Assembly: GCA_946221045.1 (NCBI GenBank)
Contig: CAMIIY010000121.1
Location: 1 to 6,447, forward strand
From: an uncultured Oceanospirillaceae bacterium
Lineage (GTDB): Bacteria > Pseudomonadota > Gammaproteobacteria > Pseudomonadales > Balneatricaceae
DNA: 6,447 nucleotides
Direction of reading: 5' to 3'
Shown here: piece by piece, positions 5,373 to 6,447 of the stretch
How the letters are laid out: every line of letters begins with the position of its first letter
How positions within the stretch are numbered: the stretch's first letter is position 1
Notes under the pieces: model-generated
Told to the model about the DNA's origin: nothing
Seen by the model: the letters and a program-made list of their open reading frames with translations, nothing else
The model's database searches: none
Program-made: the position numbers and the translations under genes

Positions 5373-6447
5373 ATGCGTGAAGATAAAACGACCGGTTCCC
5401 CCGTTTTTCCGGTGACTGAGCAGAGTGCCTGGCAGATATACAGCCGCCTGCTCAGGTATGTGCGGTCAATGTGGTGGGGCTTTGCGATCAGCTTTATCGG
5501 ATTTGCACTCTACGGGGCGGGGCAGGCACTGTCGGCGAAATGGCTGGAAACCGTGATCAATGCCGTACAAGATGGGGCCTATGATCAGCGTTATTTTCTG
5601 GCGCTGGCGGTGTTGGGTATTTTCTTCCTGCGTGGTGCCGGGTTGTTTATAGGGACTTACTGTATTTCGTATGTAGGCCGGGAGGTGATTCACCTGCTGC
5701 GCACTCAGGTTTTTAACAAACTGCTGTTGTTGCCCTCGCTTTACTACAACCAGCACTCCAGTGGTGAGCTGCTGGCAAAGCTGACCTACAACGTGGAGCA
5801 GGTCACAGAATCGGTCACCAATGCAATCAAAGTCCTTTTCCGGGAAGGTCTGACAGTTATTGCCCTGCTGGGCTATATGTTTTATCTGAACTGGAAGCTG
5901 ACGCTGATCTTTTTCGTCACCGCCCCCTTTATTGGCCTGGTGGTTTCGGTGGCCGCAAAGCGGATGCGTAAGCTCAGTAAGCGGATTCAGCAATCTGTCG
6001 GCAGTATCACGGAGGCAGCTTCGGAATCTATCAAGGGTTATCAGATCGTCAGAATTTTCGGGGGTGCTGAATCCAGTCAGAAACGCTTTGAAGAAGCCAG
6101 TAATCACAATAAACGTCAGTTTATGAAGCTGGTGGTGACTAAATCGCTCAATACTCCGTTGATCCAGATGCTGGTGGCACTGGCGCTGGCAGCACTGTTG
6201 TTTCTTGCTATGCATCCCAGTGTTATGGGTTCGATGACAACCGGTGGTTTTGTTGCGTTTCTGACCGCTGCAGGTATGGTGACCAAACCCCTGCGGCTGC
6301 TGACGGATGTTGTCTCTATCGTGCAACGAGGCATTGCTGCGTCTGAGAGTCTGTTCCAGATTCTGGATGAGCAGGAGGAGCATGACACGGGCACCGAAGT
6401 GCTGACCCATATCGATGATATTCAGCTCAACAATCTCAGCTTCTCTT
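5373..6447 (+). CDS. msbA: MsbA lipid A-core flippase (ABC exporter), 3' end missing
   Basis: I translated this by hand from ATG 5373: 358 codons open to the window edge. MsbA (about 580 residues, homodimeric, inner membrane) flips lipid A-core to the periplasmic leaflet using ATP. The window holds the transmembrane domain, with hydrophobic segments near residues 34-54, 75-97, 158-172, 174-195, 263-282 and 287-306. Signatures shared with E. coli MsbA are YCISYVG (96-102), SSGELLAKLTYNVEQV (129-144), VREG-like FREGLT (156-161), SIKGYQIVRIFGG (219-231), FPSVM-like HPSVMGS (281-287), PLRLLT (306-311) and QRGIAASESLFQILD (318-332). The ATP-binding domain is just beginning (residues about 348-358); Walker A, the ABC signature and Walker B lie beyond the right edge. 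The N-terminal tail is about 10 residues longer than in E. coli. It follows ugd by 23 nt and is probably co-transcribed. lpxK is the usual next gene in relatives. Confidence 0.94.
   Translation, partial: MREDKTTGSPVFPVTEQSAWQIYSRLLRYVRSMWWGFAISFIGFALYGAGQALSAKWLETVINAVQDGAYDQRYFLALAVLGIFFLRGAGLFIGTYCISYVGREVIHLLRTQVFNKLLLLPSLYYNQHSSGELLAKLTYNVEQVTESVTNAIKVLFREGLTVIALLGYMFYLNWKLTLIFFVTAPFIGLVVSVAAKRMRKLSKRIQQSVGSITEAASESIKGYQIVRIFGGAESSQKRFEEASNHNKRQFMKLVVTKSLNTPLIQMLVALALAALLFLAMHPSVMGSMTTGGFVAFLTAAGMVTKPLRLLTDVVSIVQRGIAASESLFQILDEQEEHDTGTEVLTHIDDIQLNNLSFS

Noticed and set aside
5466..6410. A 314-codon open frame on the minus strand.
   Set aside because: It is antisense to msbA, whose plus-strand frame is open from 5373 to the edge and matches MsbA motif by motif. 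The antisense product is rich in Gln, His and Arg, as expected of a complement of hydrophobic coding sequence, and matches no family I know.

Overview
The window is a 6.4-kb piece of a gammaproteobacterial chromosome with moderate GC (about 50%, by eye). Ugd and LpxL read very like the Escherichia coli proteins, and MsbA is clearly related. Weaker Shine-Dalgarno sites, the gene order and the LutA lactate protein suggest a marine Oceanospirillales-type bacterium rather than an enteric; that placement is inference. I find no RNA gene, insertion sequence, CRISPR array, phage gene or long repeat.

Layout: (1) 1-670, minus strand, the first 223 codons of lutA, the cysteine-rich Fe-S subunit of the LutABC L-lactate oxidation complex, cut by the window edge. 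(2) 671-920, a divergent intergenic region with a clear GntR/FadR-type operator palindrome (746-758) that fits an LldR-like lactate regulator. (3) 921-2021, plus strand, a GT4 glycosyltransferase starting at GTG. (4) 2034-3080, minus strand, a second GT4 glycosyltransferase that converges on the first with 12 bp between stop codons. (5) 3077-4066, minus strand, an LpxL-type lipid A lauroyltransferase that overlaps the second glycosyltransferase by 4 nt (ATGA). (6) 4067-4179, a short divergent promoter region. (7) 4180-5349, plus strand, ugd (UDP-glucose 6-dehydrogenase). (8) 5373-6447, plus strand, the first 358 codons of msbA (lipid A-core flippase), cut by the right edge before the Walker A motif.

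Genes 3-8 form a lipopolysaccharide assembly block. LpxL completes lipid A acylation, the two GT4 enzymes probably add core sugars, Ugd supplies UDP-glucuronate (for a uronic acid, or as a precursor of aminoarabinose), and MsbA flips the finished lipid A-core across the inner membrane. The lactate gene on the left is a separate, divergent unit. I see no novel system. The points most worth checking are the lactate operator, the coupling of ugd to msbA, the coupling of lpxL to a glycosyltransferase, and the conserved Tyr71 in Ugd. Two real genes, lutA and msbA, run off the window edges, so simple ORF calling misses them; the msbA strand is masked by a 314-codon antisense open frame.
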